Of a stretch of DNA of 55,316 bases, positions 6,669 to 15,497 are shown piece by piece. The position numbers and the translations under genes were made by a program. Source of the stretch: a virus; IMG/VR virus record IMGVR_UViG_3300037485_000169, positions 1-55,316 of that record, one strand, 5' to 3'. The number at the start of each line of letters is the position of its first letter. Within the stretch, counting starts at the first letter, position 1. The notes beneath the pieces are model-generated. The model worked only from the letters and a program-made list of their open reading frames with translations, searched no databases and was not told where the DNA came from.

Positions 6669-6715
6669 CCCCGTTGAGCGCACCATCTCCACCAGTGCTG
6701 CTCCGGGGTTTTTTG
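6669..6715 (+). terminator. Rho-independent terminator after the large terminase
   Basis: A compound stem pairs CCCCG, GAGC and GCAC with GTGC, GCTC and CGGGG around an 11-nt loop, followed at once by TTTTTTGTTTGTTT. It separates the terminase genes from the head genes, so the head genes should have their own promoter in the 60 bases before 6777 or rely on readthrough. Confidence 0.85.
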
Positions 6716-6776
6716 TTTGTTGCCACCCCGAACACACCGTGCTAAGTTTAGCCAAATATCTTAGATAGGTGTGGAC

Positions 6777-7127
6777 ATGACGATCTATTCGACGAACCCC
6801 AAAATGGACACGTCCGGTGTTAAGGGCGAACAGCCTGTCTACGGCTATATGGGCAATAAGATCGGTACCAAGACCAAGACCGGCGGCGACTTGTATATGG
6901 AAGCCATCAAGGAACAGGCCGACGAGTACGGCATGGGCAAGGCCAAGGCGCTGACTTCCAGCGCCAATATGCGTGCTGCTGCTGGCTATGTGAACCAAGG
7001 CATGTCGTGTGACCATGCGTTCGATATCGTCAGCAAAGACAGCATGTGGATGCCTGACAAGGTCGACGAAGTTAAGGCACGAGCCAAAGTCATCAAGAAG
7101 ATGTCCAAGGGCGGCAAGGGTTACTGA
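6777..7127 (+). CDS. Hypothetical structural-region protein (116 aa)
   Basis: GTG 6771 is also in frame, but ATG 6777 has the better placed AGG upstream. The product is Lys/Gly/Met-rich and basic (ending KKMSKGGKGY), with one helical central region. It sits between terminase and portal directly after a terminator. No family is recognised; it may be a minor head protein. Confidence 0.6.
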   Translation: MTIYSTNPKMDTSGVKGEQPVYGYMGNKIGTKTKTGGDLYMEAIKEQADEYGMGKAKALTSSANMRAAAGYVNQGMSCDHAFDIVSKDSMWMPDKVDEVKARAKVIKKMSKGGKGY

Positions 7128-7130
7128 TAG

Positions 7131-9185
7131 ATGGCAGGTCTTACATTCCTGAGAGTTGTCGGAAACGACGAACTTGCTCGACAAGAGCAGGAGGCGGCAG
7201 ACCGCGCTCTTCAGGATCGACAGAACCAGCCTGTTATCCTCGGCCTGACGGGCTACCTGCGTCAGTGCTGGGATGTGGCCGAGATGGCCAAGCGACCCAT
7301 CGAGCAGATCATGCTCCGGGCCATGCGTCAGCGCAACGGCGAGTATGACGCTGACAAACTTCAGCAGATCAGGAGCCAAGGCGGTTCCGAAATCTATATG
7401 ATGATCACCGAGGTGAAGTGCCGTGCGGCTGAGAGTTGGCTGCGTGACATTCTCCTCGAAGGCGGCGGTCCCCCGTGGGACCTTGACGCTACACCCATTC
7501 CTGATCTGTCACCCGCTCAGTCCGCTGAGGTGCAGAGTGCCTTCGCTGAGAAGGTGCTCGAAATTGTCCAGAACACCGGACAAGCGCCGACCAAGATGCA
7601 GATGCTTGAGCTTCGCGAGATGGTTAGTCAGGACTATCGCTTTGCGATCTTGCGCCAGACCCAGATCAGGGCTGACCGGATGAAGACGAAGATCGAGGAT
7701 CAGTTCGCCCAAGGCGGCTGGGACACGGCGTTCAACGACTTCATCACCGACCTCGTTACATTCCCGGCTGCGTTCATCAAGGGACCGATTGTCCGGCGGC
7801 AGCGTGCACTGGGTTGGAAGACGACCGGCGGTCGCACACGGGTTGAGGCCATTGAGCGCCTTGGTCCTGAGTATGAGCGGGTCGATCCGTTCCGTATCTA
7901 TCCCGAGCCGGGGATCAGTACCCTCAACGAGGGATATGTCTTTGAGCATCATCGTCTGTCACGCACAGAGTTGTCTGATCTTATCGGTGTACCGGGTTAT
8001 GACGACGACGCCATCCGCAAGGTCCTCGATATCGGCAACGGTCAGTCGTGGATCAACGAGGATGTGGAGCTTCAGAAGGACGAGGAAGAACGCAAATACT
8101 ATAGCTATATGCGCCCGACGACCGAGTTCGATGCTCTTGAGTTCTGGGGTAAGGTGAGCGGTAAGATGCTCATCGAGTGGGGAATGAGTGAAGATGAGGT
8201 CCCCGACTCCGCTCGTGAATATGACGCCAATGTCTGGGTTGTGGGTAACTACGTCATCAAGGCGGTTCTGAACTATGACCCGCTGGGTGAGAAGCCTTAC
8301 TCGAAGTCCAGCTTCATCAAGTGCCCCGGTGCATTGTGGGGTAAGGGTATCCCCGAGATTATCGAGGACCTTCAGGGTGTCTGCAACGCAGCCGCTCGTG
8401 CGCTGGTCAACAACATGGGTATCGCCTCTGGGCCGCAGGTCGAGGTTAATCTCGAACGCATCCCGCCCAACGAGGACATCACCCAGCTATCGCCTTGGAA
8501 AATCTGGCAGACGGTCAACGATCCCGTTGGGTCGTCCGCGCCAGCGATCCGTTTCACGCAGCCGGACTCACGCGCTAGTGAGCTTATGGCGGTCTATGAG
8601 AAGTTCTCCAGACTTGCTGATGATCACTCGGGTATTCCGGCCTATGTGTATGGCGACCTGAATGTGCAGGGGGCTGGCCGTACTTCGTCAGGTCTTTCAA
8701 TGCTGATGGGTGCTGCCGGAAAAGGCATACGTCAGGTCGTCATGCACATCGACAGTGACATTGTGAAACCCATCGTCGAGCGCCAGTTCGTGTATAATAT
8801 GCGCTATGACGATGATGAGTCCATTAAGGGCGACGTTGAGGTAGTGGCCAAGGGTGCCATCAACCTCGCGGTCAAGGAGACCGTCAACGTGCGCCGCATC
8901 GAGTTCCTTAACGCAACCGCCAATCCTTTCGACATCGAAATCATTGGTAAGGACGGTCGTGCCGCGATCCTTCGCGAAGTGGCCAAAGGGTTGCAAATGT
9001 CCGTGGATGACGTTGTCCCATCCCGGGAGAAGTCCGTGTATGATCAGCAACAGACGGCGCTCGCAATGGCTGCTATGCCACAGCAGACCCAGCAAGCCCT
9101 ACCTGCCCCGACTGATGCAAGCGGCGCTCCCAAGGGTGGGATGGAAGGAAACACGGTCACTAACCGCGTGAGTGGGGCAGCATGA
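7131..9185 (+). CDS. Portal protein (head-tail connector)
   Basis: The 684-residue protein follows the large terminase module and precedes scaffold and coat. It has the mixed alpha/beta profile of podovirus portals, with a long central helix-rich stem and a Gln/Ala/Pro-rich C-terminus. A characteristic region (GIPAYVYGDLNVQGAGRTSS, then LSMLMGAAGKG) lies around residues 500-530 and resembles conserved segments of T7-like and related portals. It forms the dodecameric ring through which DNA is packaged and ejected. The stop overlaps the next start as ATGA. Confidence 0.85.
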   Translation: MAGLTFLRVVGNDELARQEQEAADRALQDRQNQPVILGLTGYLRQCWDVAEMAKRPIEQIMLRAMRQRNGEYDADKLQQIRSQGGSEIYMMITEVKCRAAESWLRDILLEGGGPPWDLDATPIPDLSPAQSAEVQSAFAEKVLEIVQNTGQAPTKMQMLELREMVSQDYRFAILRQTQIRADRMKTKIEDQFAQGGWDTAFNDFITDLVTFPAAFIKGPIVRRQRALGWKTTGGRTRVEAIERLGPEYERVDPFRIYPEPGISTLNEGYVFEHHRLSRTELSDLIGVPGYDDDAIRKVLDIGNGQSWINEDVELQKDEEERKYYSYMRPTTEFDALEFWGKVSGKMLIEWGMSEDEVPDSAREYDANVWVVGNYVIKAVLNYDPLGEKPYSKSSFIKCPGALWGKGIPEIIEDLQGVCNAAARALVNNMGIASGPQVEVNLERIPPNEDITQLSPWKIWQTVNDPVGSSAPAIRFTQPDSRASELMAVYEKFSRLADDHSGIPAYVYGDLNVQGAGRTSSGLSMLMGAAGKGIRQVVMHIDSDIVKPIVERQFVYNMRYDDDESIKGDVEVVAKGAINLAVKETVNVRRIEFLNATANPFDIEIIGKDGRAAILREVAKGLQMSVDDVVPSREKSVYDQQQTALAMAAMPQQTQQALPAPTDASGAPKGGMEGNTVTNRVSGAA

Positions 9186-9397
9186 TCCGCCCCGATCCTC
9201 AAGTAGTCAAAGCGCTTGCCGCTACTGTCAGGCAGTTTCCTGTCCTTCTGGACTGGCTGCGTGAATGGGAGATGCAAGAACTCCGCAGGCTGCCGCAAGC
9301 GGTAGACAACACTGGTGTTTTTCAGGGCAGATGCCAAGTGTTGGGTGAACTCACCAAGTTCGCCAATGATGCCCCCAACCTAGCGGCTGATTTATGA
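9182..9397 (+). CDS. Small hypothetical protein between portal and scaffold (71 aa)
   Basis: The start overlaps the portal stop. The product is helical with a conserved-looking Trp/Glu/Arg core (LLDWLREWEMQELRRLP) and a C-terminal segment rich in Asn and Ala. Small coiled proteins in this position occur in related podoviruses as assembly factors; I do not recognise a named family. Confidence 0.65.
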   Translation: MIRPDPQVVKALAATVRQFPVLLDWLREWEMQELRRLPQAVDNTGVFQGRCQVLGELTKFANDAPNLAADL

Positions 9398-9433
9398 GCC
9401 GACTAATCAAGCTCACAGATTGGAGCAATTAAC

Positions 9434-10462
9434 ATGGCAATTCCAGCGCAAGTTCGTAAGCAGTCCGAAGCCGTACAGGAACTGTACAAGCAGCTTAATG
9501 GCGATCCAACCCCGGCAGGTGAAGACCAGACCGAGGACGAGGCCGTAGGTAGCGAAGACATGGACCAATCGGCTGACGAGAGTGTCAGCGAGGATGCCGC
9601 TCAAGCACCGGGAGGCGAGCACACTACCGGTGCGTCAGATACGGAAGATGAAAACTCTGACACCTATGCTCAGAGATGGCGTTCCCTACAGGGTTCGTAC
9701 AATGCGACGGTTCGGCAGAAGTCCGAGCTTGAGCAACGTGTACAGCAGATGGAGCAGTTACTAGCTACGCTCTCGCAGTCGCAGTCATCCACGCCGGAGC
9801 AAACTGAGAAGGAGGCAGAGCCTGTGCGCTATGTCACCGATCAGGAAGCCAGCGAGTATGGCGAGTCGATTGATGTGATGCGCAAGGTAAGTCGCGAGGA
9901 ACTTGTCCCCGTGGCCCAACGCCTTGCTCAGATCGAGGGTCTCCTCCAGCAGATGCAGGCAACGGTGGTACCGCAAGTTCAAGCGGTGTCGCAGCGTCAG
10001 CAAGTGTCGGCGGAACAGCAGTTCTGGGCTGATCTGACTAACTACGTACCCAATTGGCGAGATGTTAACGACGACGATGGTTTTCAGGCATGGCTTCTGG
10101 AAACCGACCCGCTTACCGGCGGAAATCGTCAGAACTATCTCGAAGACGCGCAACGCTCTCTCGATGCCCATCGGGTGAGCGCATTCTTCCGGACTTGGCT
10201 TGAGACCACTGGACAAGCCCCTGTTGCTCAATCCTCTCCTAACCCTGCTATCGAGCTTGAAAAGCAGGTTGTTCCCGGTCGCTCACGCGGCACTGGTTCA
10301 GCCTCTGCCAAGCAGCCCAAGACCTACTCGCCTGACGACATCAAGAAGTTCTTCGATGACGTTCGGACTGGTAAGTACAAGGGTCGTGAACAGGATCGGA
10401 GCCGTATCGAACGCGACATCTTTACCGCGCAGCGGGAAGGTCGTATTACTGTCAATGCTTGA
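9434..10462 (+). CDS. Scaffolding protein
   Basis: The 342-residue product has an acidic, Gln-rich N-terminal third, a clear coiled coil (RQKSELEQRVQQMEQLLATL, about residues 93-112) and a basic helical C-terminus (KKFFDDVRTGKYKGREQDRS). This layout and its place directly before the coat gene match podovirus internal scaffolds, whose basic C-terminal helices bind the coat during prohead assembly. Start ATG 9434 follows GGAG. Confidence 0.82.
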   Translation: MAIPAQVRKQSEAVQELYKQLNGDPTPAGEDQTEDEAVGSEDMDQSADESVSEDAAQAPGGEHTTGASDTEDENSDTYAQRWRSLQGSYNATVRQKSELEQRVQQMEQLLATLSQSQSSTPEQTEKEAEPVRYVTDQEASEYGESIDVMRKVSREELVPVAQRLAQIEGLLQQMQATVVPQVQAVSQRQQVSAEQQFWADLTNYVPNWRDVNDDDGFQAWLLETDPLTGGNRQNYLEDAQRSLDAHRVSAFFRTWLETTGQAPVAQSSPNPAIELEKQVVPGRSRGTGSASAKQPKTYSPDDIKKFFDDVRTGKYKGREQDRSRIERDIFTAQREGRITVNA

Positions 10463-10478
10463 TTAGAAAGTTTTTATC

Positions 10479-11402
10479 ATGTCGTATCCTGTTTCTCCCG
10501 GTCGTCCGAATTACTCGGGCAACTTCATCCCCGAAATCTGGTCGGGCAAACTGATCGAAAATTTCTACGACGCCACCGTGCTCGCAGCAATTTCGAACAC
10601 CGACTATGAAGGTGAAATCCGCCAGTATGGCGACACCGTCAACATCCGCACCACGCCGGAAATCACGATCCGTGACTATGTCAAGGGTCAGAGCCTGACG
10701 GTTGAAAACCCGGACAAGCCGAAGCTCCAGCTTGTCATCGACAAGGGCGAATACTTTGCCTGCGTCGAAGACGACGTAGATAAGGTTCAGTCGGACATCA
10801 ACCTGATGGACACTTGGTCGAAGGACGCTTCCGAGCGCATGAAGATCAAGATCGACCAGCGCGTCCTGACCGACCTGCTGCCGGACATCGCTGCAACCAA
10901 CAAGGGCGCAACTGCTGGTGAGCAGTCGGCTTCGTTCAACCTCGGTACGACCGGCGCTCCGCTGACCGTCACCAAGGACGGCGCTGGCGGCACCACTTCG
11001 GTGATCGACCTGATCGTCGACATGGGCACCGTCCTCGACGAAGCAAATGCTCCTGAAGCTGACCGCTTCCTCGTCATTCCCGCCAAGATGGCTGGTCTGA
11101 TCAAGAAGTCGGAACTGAAGGACGCTTCGCTGACCGGCGACAGCCAGTCGATTGTCCGCAATGGCCGTCTCGGCATGGTTGACCGGTTCACTCTCTATGT
11201 GAGCCACAACCTGTACGTGTCTTCGGGCAAGTACAACATCATCTCGGGCCACAAGATGGGCTTCACCTTTGCCTCGCAGATGACCAACATGGAAACCATC
11301 CGCTCTGAAACGACCTTCGGTAACATCATCCGTGGTCTTCAGGTGTATGGCTACAAGGTCGTCAAGGGCGAAGCGCTCTCGACCGCTGTGGTTCAGTTCT
11401 GA
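10479..11402 (+). CDS. Major capsid protein (P22-coat/N4-gp56-like)
   Basis: The 307-residue coat protein begins MSYPVSPGRPNYSGNFIPEI. It shows features I associate with P22-type coat proteins in podoviruses: an IWSGKLIENFYDATVLAAI helix, the YGDTVNIRTTP strand and the KGEYFACVEDDVDKVQSD segment. Codon usage is strongly biased to GC-ending codons compared with the tailspikes, as expected for an abundant product. The ribosome-binding site is weak. A GC-rich hairpin follows the stop. Confidence 0.88.
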   Translation: MSYPVSPGRPNYSGNFIPEIWSGKLIENFYDATVLAAISNTDYEGEIRQYGDTVNIRTTPEITIRDYVKGQSLTVENPDKPKLQLVIDKGEYFACVEDDVDKVQSDINLMDTWSKDASERMKIKIDQRVLTDLLPDIAATNKGATAGEQSASFNLGTTGAPLTVTKDGAGGTTSVIDLIVDMGTVLDEANAPEADRFLVIPAKMAGLIKKSELKDASLTGDSQSIVRNGRLGMVDRFTLYVSHNLYVSSGKYNIISGHKMGFTFASQMTNMETIRSETTFGNIIRGLQVYGYKVVKGEALSTAVVQF

Positions 11403-11410
11403 TTTTGATG

Positions 11411-11426
11411 GGGGGCTACGGCCCCC
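11411..11426. other. GC hairpin after the coat gene
   Basis: GGGGGC-TACG-GCCCCC lies 8 bases past the coat stop codon. It is followed by TGTCTTGCTC rather than a clean T-run. It may protect the coat mRNA 3' end or act as a partial terminator. Confidence 0.6.
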
Positions 11427-11450
11427 TGTCTTGCTCGAAAGGTTTTTAAA

Positions 11451-11903
11451 ATGGCTGCTTATACTGACTCTCTCGGCTTCAATAAGGGTACTGCTGCGTA
11501 TCCGGACACTGCATGTGTCTACAAGTTTGAAGTCGAACTCGACTTTGCTGCGATTGTCGCGGCGCGTGCTGCTGCTGGTGCCACGGCTCTGGCTGCTACC
11601 GACACCCTTCAGGTGATTAGCCTCCCGGCTTATTCGGTGGTTCTCGCTGCTGGTCTGAACGTCGTCTCGGCGGAAACGACCAACACGACTGCGACGTTTG
11701 ACTTCGGTTATACCGGCGGTTCGCCTGCTGCTGCCAACGTGTACTGCGACGACCTTGCGTCGAACGCTGTAGCGATGGACTCGGACAACCTTGCTAACCC
11801 CACGGTTATCAAGACGGCTGACACCATTGACCTTCTCCTCAACACTGCGGTTCCGGCCAACGCTGTTGTGAAGGCATGGGCTATCGTCGCTAACTGCGCT
11901 TAA
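11451..11903 (+). CDS. Putative head decoration or minor structural protein (150 aa)
   Basis: The product is Ala/Thr/Val-rich and predicted mostly beta-stranded. It has low charge, no Met after residue 1 until late in the chain, and three Cys (one at the C-terminus). GC-biased codons like those of the coat suggest high expression. The position directly after the coat gene fits a capsid decoration protein; no family is recognised from sequence. Confidence 0.6.
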   Translation: MAAYTDSLGFNKGTAAYPDTACVYKFEVELDFAAIVAARAAAGATALAATDTLQVISLPAYSVVLAAGLNVVSAETTNTTATFDFGYTGGSPAAANVYCDDLASNAVAMDSDNLANPTVIKTADTIDLLLNTAVPANAVVKAWAIVANCA

Positions 11904-11909
11904 TAGTTT

Positions 11910-11954
11910 GGGGCTGCTGGCTGGATTGGGGGTTCCCGGTCGGAAGGCAGCCCC
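11910..11954. other. Long-loop hairpin after the decoration-like gene
   Basis: GGGGCTGC (11910-11917) pairs with GCAGCCCC (11947-11954) around a 29-nt loop. TCCTTCTT follows and the next gene's AGGAGG overlaps this end. It is a possible weak terminator or attenuator. Confidence 0.5.
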
Positions 11955-11973
11955 TCCTTCTTAGGAGGTTATC

Positions 11974-12288
11974 ATGGGTGTTTATCGCGGTATTACTCAG
12001 GACAATGTGACTATTCAGGGCGGCACGCTCTACAACGTCACGCTGTCCGGCGCTACGCTTGGCGGCACGCTCACTGGCAATGTCGATGCGACCACTGGTT
12101 ATATCCAGCTTCGCACCAACACGGCTGCTGAGATCGGTGCCATTGGCAACGCAGTCAACACGGTCGGCAAGGCTGCCGGGACTATCGTCTTCGATACGAC
12201 CAACAGTCGTCTGATGATTGCTACTGGTGCCAACGCGAACTCGACTTGGGTTCGTGCTGATGGTTCAAACGCCGTCACCCCGGCGTAA
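11974..12288 (+). CDS. Small tail-fibre-like protein (104 aa)
   Basis: The N-terminal half consists of short Thr/Gly/Leu repeats (TIQGGTLYNVTLSGATLGGT) typical of trimeric fibre triple-beta structures. The C-terminal half resembles the short closing domain of fibre proteins (TIVFDTTNSRLMIATG). It precedes a tailspike gene and may be a fibre subunit or chaperone-like cap. A good AGGAGG precedes ATG 11974. Confidence 0.6.
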   Translation: MGVYRGITQDNVTIQGGTLYNVTLSGATLGGTLTGNVDATTGYIQLRTNTAAEIGAIGNAVNTVGKAAGTIVFDTTNSRLMIATGANANSTWVRADGSNAVTPA

Positions 12289-12290
12289 CG

Positions 12291-12313
12291 GATGGGGGCC
12301 TTGTGCCCCCATC
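12291..12313. other. Perfect 9-bp GC hairpin before tailspike 1
   Basis: GATGGGGGC-CTTGT-GCCCCCATC begins 2 bases after the stop of the small fibre gene. No T-run follows. It belongs to a set of similar hairpins at gene boundaries in this genome. Confidence 0.7.
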
Positions 12314-12329
12314 AACATAGGATAGAGAT

Positions 12330-14108
12330 ATGGCTGGCAAACGCATTCCCGACCTTGATCCGCTTTCTGGCGCAGCATCTGCGAACGACGATAAGCTCGT
12401 CATCTACGATAGCTCGACGACATCGACGAAGCGCATCGACCGGTCACAACTTGCCGCTGGCCTTGTAGGCGATCTCCCCTACACCCCTTCAGGTGGCATC
12501 TCTGCCACGACCATCCCGACTGCCATCGCAGAACTGGATAGCGAAGCTGCCAAGTCGGCTACGCTTGCTGCATCTGGCGGTGCTGCGCTGATTGGTAATA
12601 CTCCAGCAGGCACAATTGCAGCTACGACAGTTCAGGGTGCGATCAACGAGATCGTCAGCGACTTAGCGGCGTCCTCTGGTTCATCACTCGTCGGTCACAT
12701 TGCAACAGGCACTGGCGCAACCGCACGCACGGTGCAGAGCAAGTTGCGTGATATCGTTTCGGTTAAGGACTTCGGCGCTGACCCGACGGGTGTTGCAGAT
12801 AGCGCAGCAGCTATTCAAGCCGCTTTTGACGCGTGCCCAAGCGGCGGATCGGTTGTTTTTTCTGCCGGAACTTACACTGTTGGTTCTACGCTGACTATCG
12901 GGCAAGATAACATCGTAATTGACGGCCAAAACGCTACAATCTTAGCCAAAAACGCGACTAATTTTGAGTTTGTGCTTGTCGGCACAGGGCGCAGTAATGT
13001 TCAGGTGCGAAACATCCGCATTAACGCCAACAAGGCTGGGCGCTCGTCCGGGCAAAATATACGGTTTATGGGTGCTGCATTTATCGACAGCACGGACTGC
13101 ACGTTTAACAATGTATATGTCGAAAACGCTAGGGGCTATAGCTCCATCCCCGGTGTGGGGCTTGCGATTGGCGGCGTTTCAGTTCGGTGCAAAATTGAGA
13201 ACTGCACCGCTGCAAACTGCGGAGATGCTGGCGGCACCGCTGCTGACGGATATTTTACGTCCGGCGAGTCCAACCTCATAATCGGAAGCCTTGCTGTTAA
13301 TTGCACGGATACCGGCTTTGTTATCGAAAGTTCTAACGCTTCGGGTATTAGCGGTTGCATTGCAAGAAGCTGCAATGCTGGCGCAGCAATCACTAACGCT
13401 GTTAACGACGACAAATACGGAAATTTTATCTCTGGCCTAACGGTTCTTGACTGGAATAGTTCAGTGACGGGCGGCATCCAAATTGGCTGCCCTGTTAGCA
13501 CTACCACCGGCGCGCTATATGATACAGTGGTATCTGATGTCACTGTGGTTGCCGTGGCTGTCGGCAAAGGGACTGGGCCTGCAATTAACATCCGCAAGAC
13601 CGGCACGCCAAAAACCGTCAGGCTAACACTAAACAACATCCGCATCCGGGGCGCTTCAACGCAGGGGATTTTGGTCGATGGTGACCAAGTATCCATTCGC
13701 GGTTGCGATATTTCGGGTACAACCGCTGCTTGTATCCAGTTTGCAACTGGTAGCGTCACCAATTTTGTCAGCGGCTGCACGATGATCGGCGGCAGCTTTG
13801 GCATTGCTACACAAGGTACTTCGATAGTCACAGCAGAAGCCAATTTAATGAACAGCCAAACGCAGTGGGGGATTTTCGCGTTTGATACGTCGACCGTAAA
13901 TTCTATGTTTAATATCGTGCAGTCACCCGGCGTTAACTTTTTTGGTAAAGACGTGGGCGCTGCGTTGAATTTAGTTGGCGCGATTGCAAACGATTTATCG
14001 GTCAACAACGCCGCAGGCTCGGCAACGTCTGGGTCAATCGTGAATAAATTTGTTGTAACTGACCGGAACGGAACACCATTAGGGTTTGTTCCAGTTTACA
14101 ACACCTAA
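12330..14108 (+). CDS. Tailspike 1, pectate-lyase-like beta-helix
   Basis: The 592-residue protein has three visible parts. An N-terminal virion anchor (MAGKRIPDLDPLSG..., about 1-50) is followed by an Ala/Thr/Gly-rich linker, then the junction VSVKDFGA (143-150) that opens a right-handed beta-helix of the pectate-lyase superfamily. Repeating Asn/Gly/Cys rungs run to the end. Such spikes bind and often cleave surface polysaccharide; the catalytic residues cannot be fixed from sequence alone. The helix part uses more A/T-rich codons than the anchor, a sign of module exchange. Confidence 0.8.
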   Translation: MAGKRIPDLDPLSGAASANDDKLVIYDSSTTSTKRIDRSQLAAGLVGDLPYTPSGGISATTIPTAIAELDSEAAKSATLAASGGAALIGNTPAGTIAATTVQGAINEIVSDLAASSGSSLVGHIATGTGATARTVQSKLRDIVSVKDFGADPTGVADSAAAIQAAFDACPSGGSVVFSAGTYTVGSTLTIGQDNIVIDGQNATILAKNATNFEFVLVGTGRSNVQVRNIRINANKAGRSSGQNIRFMGAAFIDSTDCTFNNVYVENARGYSSIPGVGLAIGGVSVRCKIENCTAANCGDAGGTAADGYFTSGESNLIIGSLAVNCTDTGFVIESSNASGISGCIARSCNAGAAITNAVNDDKYGNFISGLTVLDWNSSVTGGIQIGCPVSTTTGALYDTVVSDVTVVAVAVGKGTGPAINIRKTGTPKTVRLTLNNIRIRGASTQGILVDGDQVSIRGCDISGTTAACIQFATGSVTNFVSGCTMIGGSFGIATQGTSIVTAEANLMNSQTQWGIFAFDTSTVNSMFNIVQSPGVNFFGKDVGAALNLVGAIANDLSVNNAAGSATSGSIVNKFVVTDRNGTPLGFVPVYNT

Positions 14109-14118
14109 CGATATTGCC
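14106..14118 (+). repeat. 13-bp tag at the tailspike 1 stop
   Basis: TAACGATATTGCC, starting with the stop codon of tailspike 1, is repeated exactly at 23219-23231 at the stop of tailspike 3. The two genes otherwise look unrelated at DNA level near their ends. Confidence 0.75.
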
Positions 14119-14138
14119 GTGATTTAAGGACCTAACCA

Positions 14139-15242
14139 ATGCCAACTAACCTCACAGGCTCGCAGATCAACAGCACGTATGATCAGTTGCTGCATATCGA
14201 TGGCGGTCCGATTGCGTCTGAGCAGATAGTCTACAGCGGCACGGGTGTGGCGACAGCCCTGAAGCTCGGCACTGTGTCTGCCTCGGTGGACAACATCCAG
14301 TTCAACGGCAACACCATCTCGACGCTGGATAGCGGCAACCTAATCCTAACTCCCGGTGGGACGGCTACGGTCAACATCTCACGCGCTGCCATCACTGGCG
14401 GTTCGATCACGGGGATCACTGACATCGCCATCGCTGACGGCGGCACGGGTGCTTCAGACGCCACGACTGCCCGGTCCAACCTCGGCCTTGGTTCTATCGC
14501 CACGCAGAACTCGAACAACGTCACCATCACGGGTGGCGCGATCTCAGGCGTGACCTTCACCGGATCGTTCTCGGGGGTCACGTCTATTGAGTCCGGCACA
14601 TTCGCTACCAGCGCCGCAGCCGCAGGATGTAACCTGAACGGCAACACGCTTGCTGCTGATGGGACCGACACGAACATCGACATCAACATTACCCCGAAAG
14701 GGACCGGTGAAGTCAACGTCACCAACATCGATGTTCTAAGCGGAAAGGTTCCGTTCAGCACAATCACCAACCGGGCATATGCTTCATTCTCGGACATTAC
14801 CGACCAGACGGGTAGCACAACTGTCCCAGCCGCTGTGAAGTTTGGCACGGTTGAAATCGCTGGCTTGGGCATCACGGTAGTTACGGACGGCACTAACCTC
14901 ACTCGCCTGACGTTTGCTGCGGCGGGTACATATGCCCTGACGCCAAACCTACAATTGACCAACACGGACACCAACGACCACGACGTAACAATTTGGTTTG
15001 CGTTGAACGGCACGAATATCACCCGGTCAGCGACGAAGATTACTGTGCCGAAATCCACTGATGGCGGTAACATGTTCTTCCAAATCTCGTTCTATGTAAC
15101 CGTGACAGCAGGGCAATATGTCCAGCTATATTGGCTTCCGGAGAACACCGCAGTTTCGCTTGACCACACTGCTGCGGTCGTTGGACCCCCGGCAATCCCT
15201 GCTATTCCATCAGCAATCATGTCGGTCGAAAGGATCGCGTAA
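14139..15242 (+). CDS. Tail fibre protein with jelly-roll-like C-terminus
   Basis: The 367-residue protein begins MPTNLTGSQINSTYDQLLHI. It contains the fibre signature ADGGTGASDATTARSNLGLG followed by Thr/Ile/Gly repeat strands (ITGGAISGVTFTGSFSG). The last 120 residues form a beta-rich, probably TNF/C1q-like receptor-binding head. The stop overlaps the next start as TAATG. The role in host attachment is inferred from the family. Confidence 0.72.
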   Translation: MPTNLTGSQINSTYDQLLHIDGGPIASEQIVYSGTGVATALKLGTVSASVDNIQFNGNTISTLDSGNLILTPGGTATVNISRAAITGGSITGITDIAIADGGTGASDATTARSNLGLGSIATQNSNNVTITGGAISGVTFTGSFSGVTSIESGTFATSAAAAGCNLNGNTLAADGTDTNIDINITPKGTGEVNVTNIDVLSGKVPFSTITNRAYASFSDITDQTGSTTVPAAVKFGTVEIAGLGITVVTDGTNLTRLTFAAAGTYALTPNLQLTNTDTNDHDVTIWFALNGTNITRSATKITVPKSTDGGNMFFQISFYVTVTAGQYVQLYWLPENTAVSLDHTAAVVGPPAIPAIPSAIMSVERIA

Positions 15243-15496
15243 TGGCTAAAACTCCTGCGTGGCAACGGAAAGAAGGTAAGTCCGAAAAAGGCGGCCTGAA
15301 CGCCAAGGGACGCGCTTCCTATAACAAGGCTAACCCGGGCAAGCCCGGCCTCAAACCTCCGCAGCCTGAAGGTGGTCCGCGCAAGAAGTCATTCTGCTCG
15401 AGAATGGAAGGCATGAAGAAGAAACTCACCTCGGCGAAGACGGCCAACGATCCGAACAGCCGCATCAATAAATCACTCCGTGCGTGGAAGTGCTGA
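15242..15496 (+). CDS. Small Lys/Gly-rich protein (84 aa), DUF6321-like
   Basis: The sequence (GGLNAKGRASYNKANPGKPG, then GGPRKKSFCSRMEGMKKKL) matches a small conserved phage and environmental family that I recall as DUF6321. It is very basic, contains two Cys and ends in WKC. It is the first of five consecutive small basic genes between the fibre and the connector genes. Function is unknown; DNA or virion packing roles are conceivable. Confidence 0.65.
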   Translation: MAKTPAWQRKEGKSEKGGLNAKGRASYNKANPGKPGLKPPQPEGGPRKKSFCSRMEGMKKKLTSAKTANDPNSRINKSLRAWKC

Positions 15497-15497
15497 G

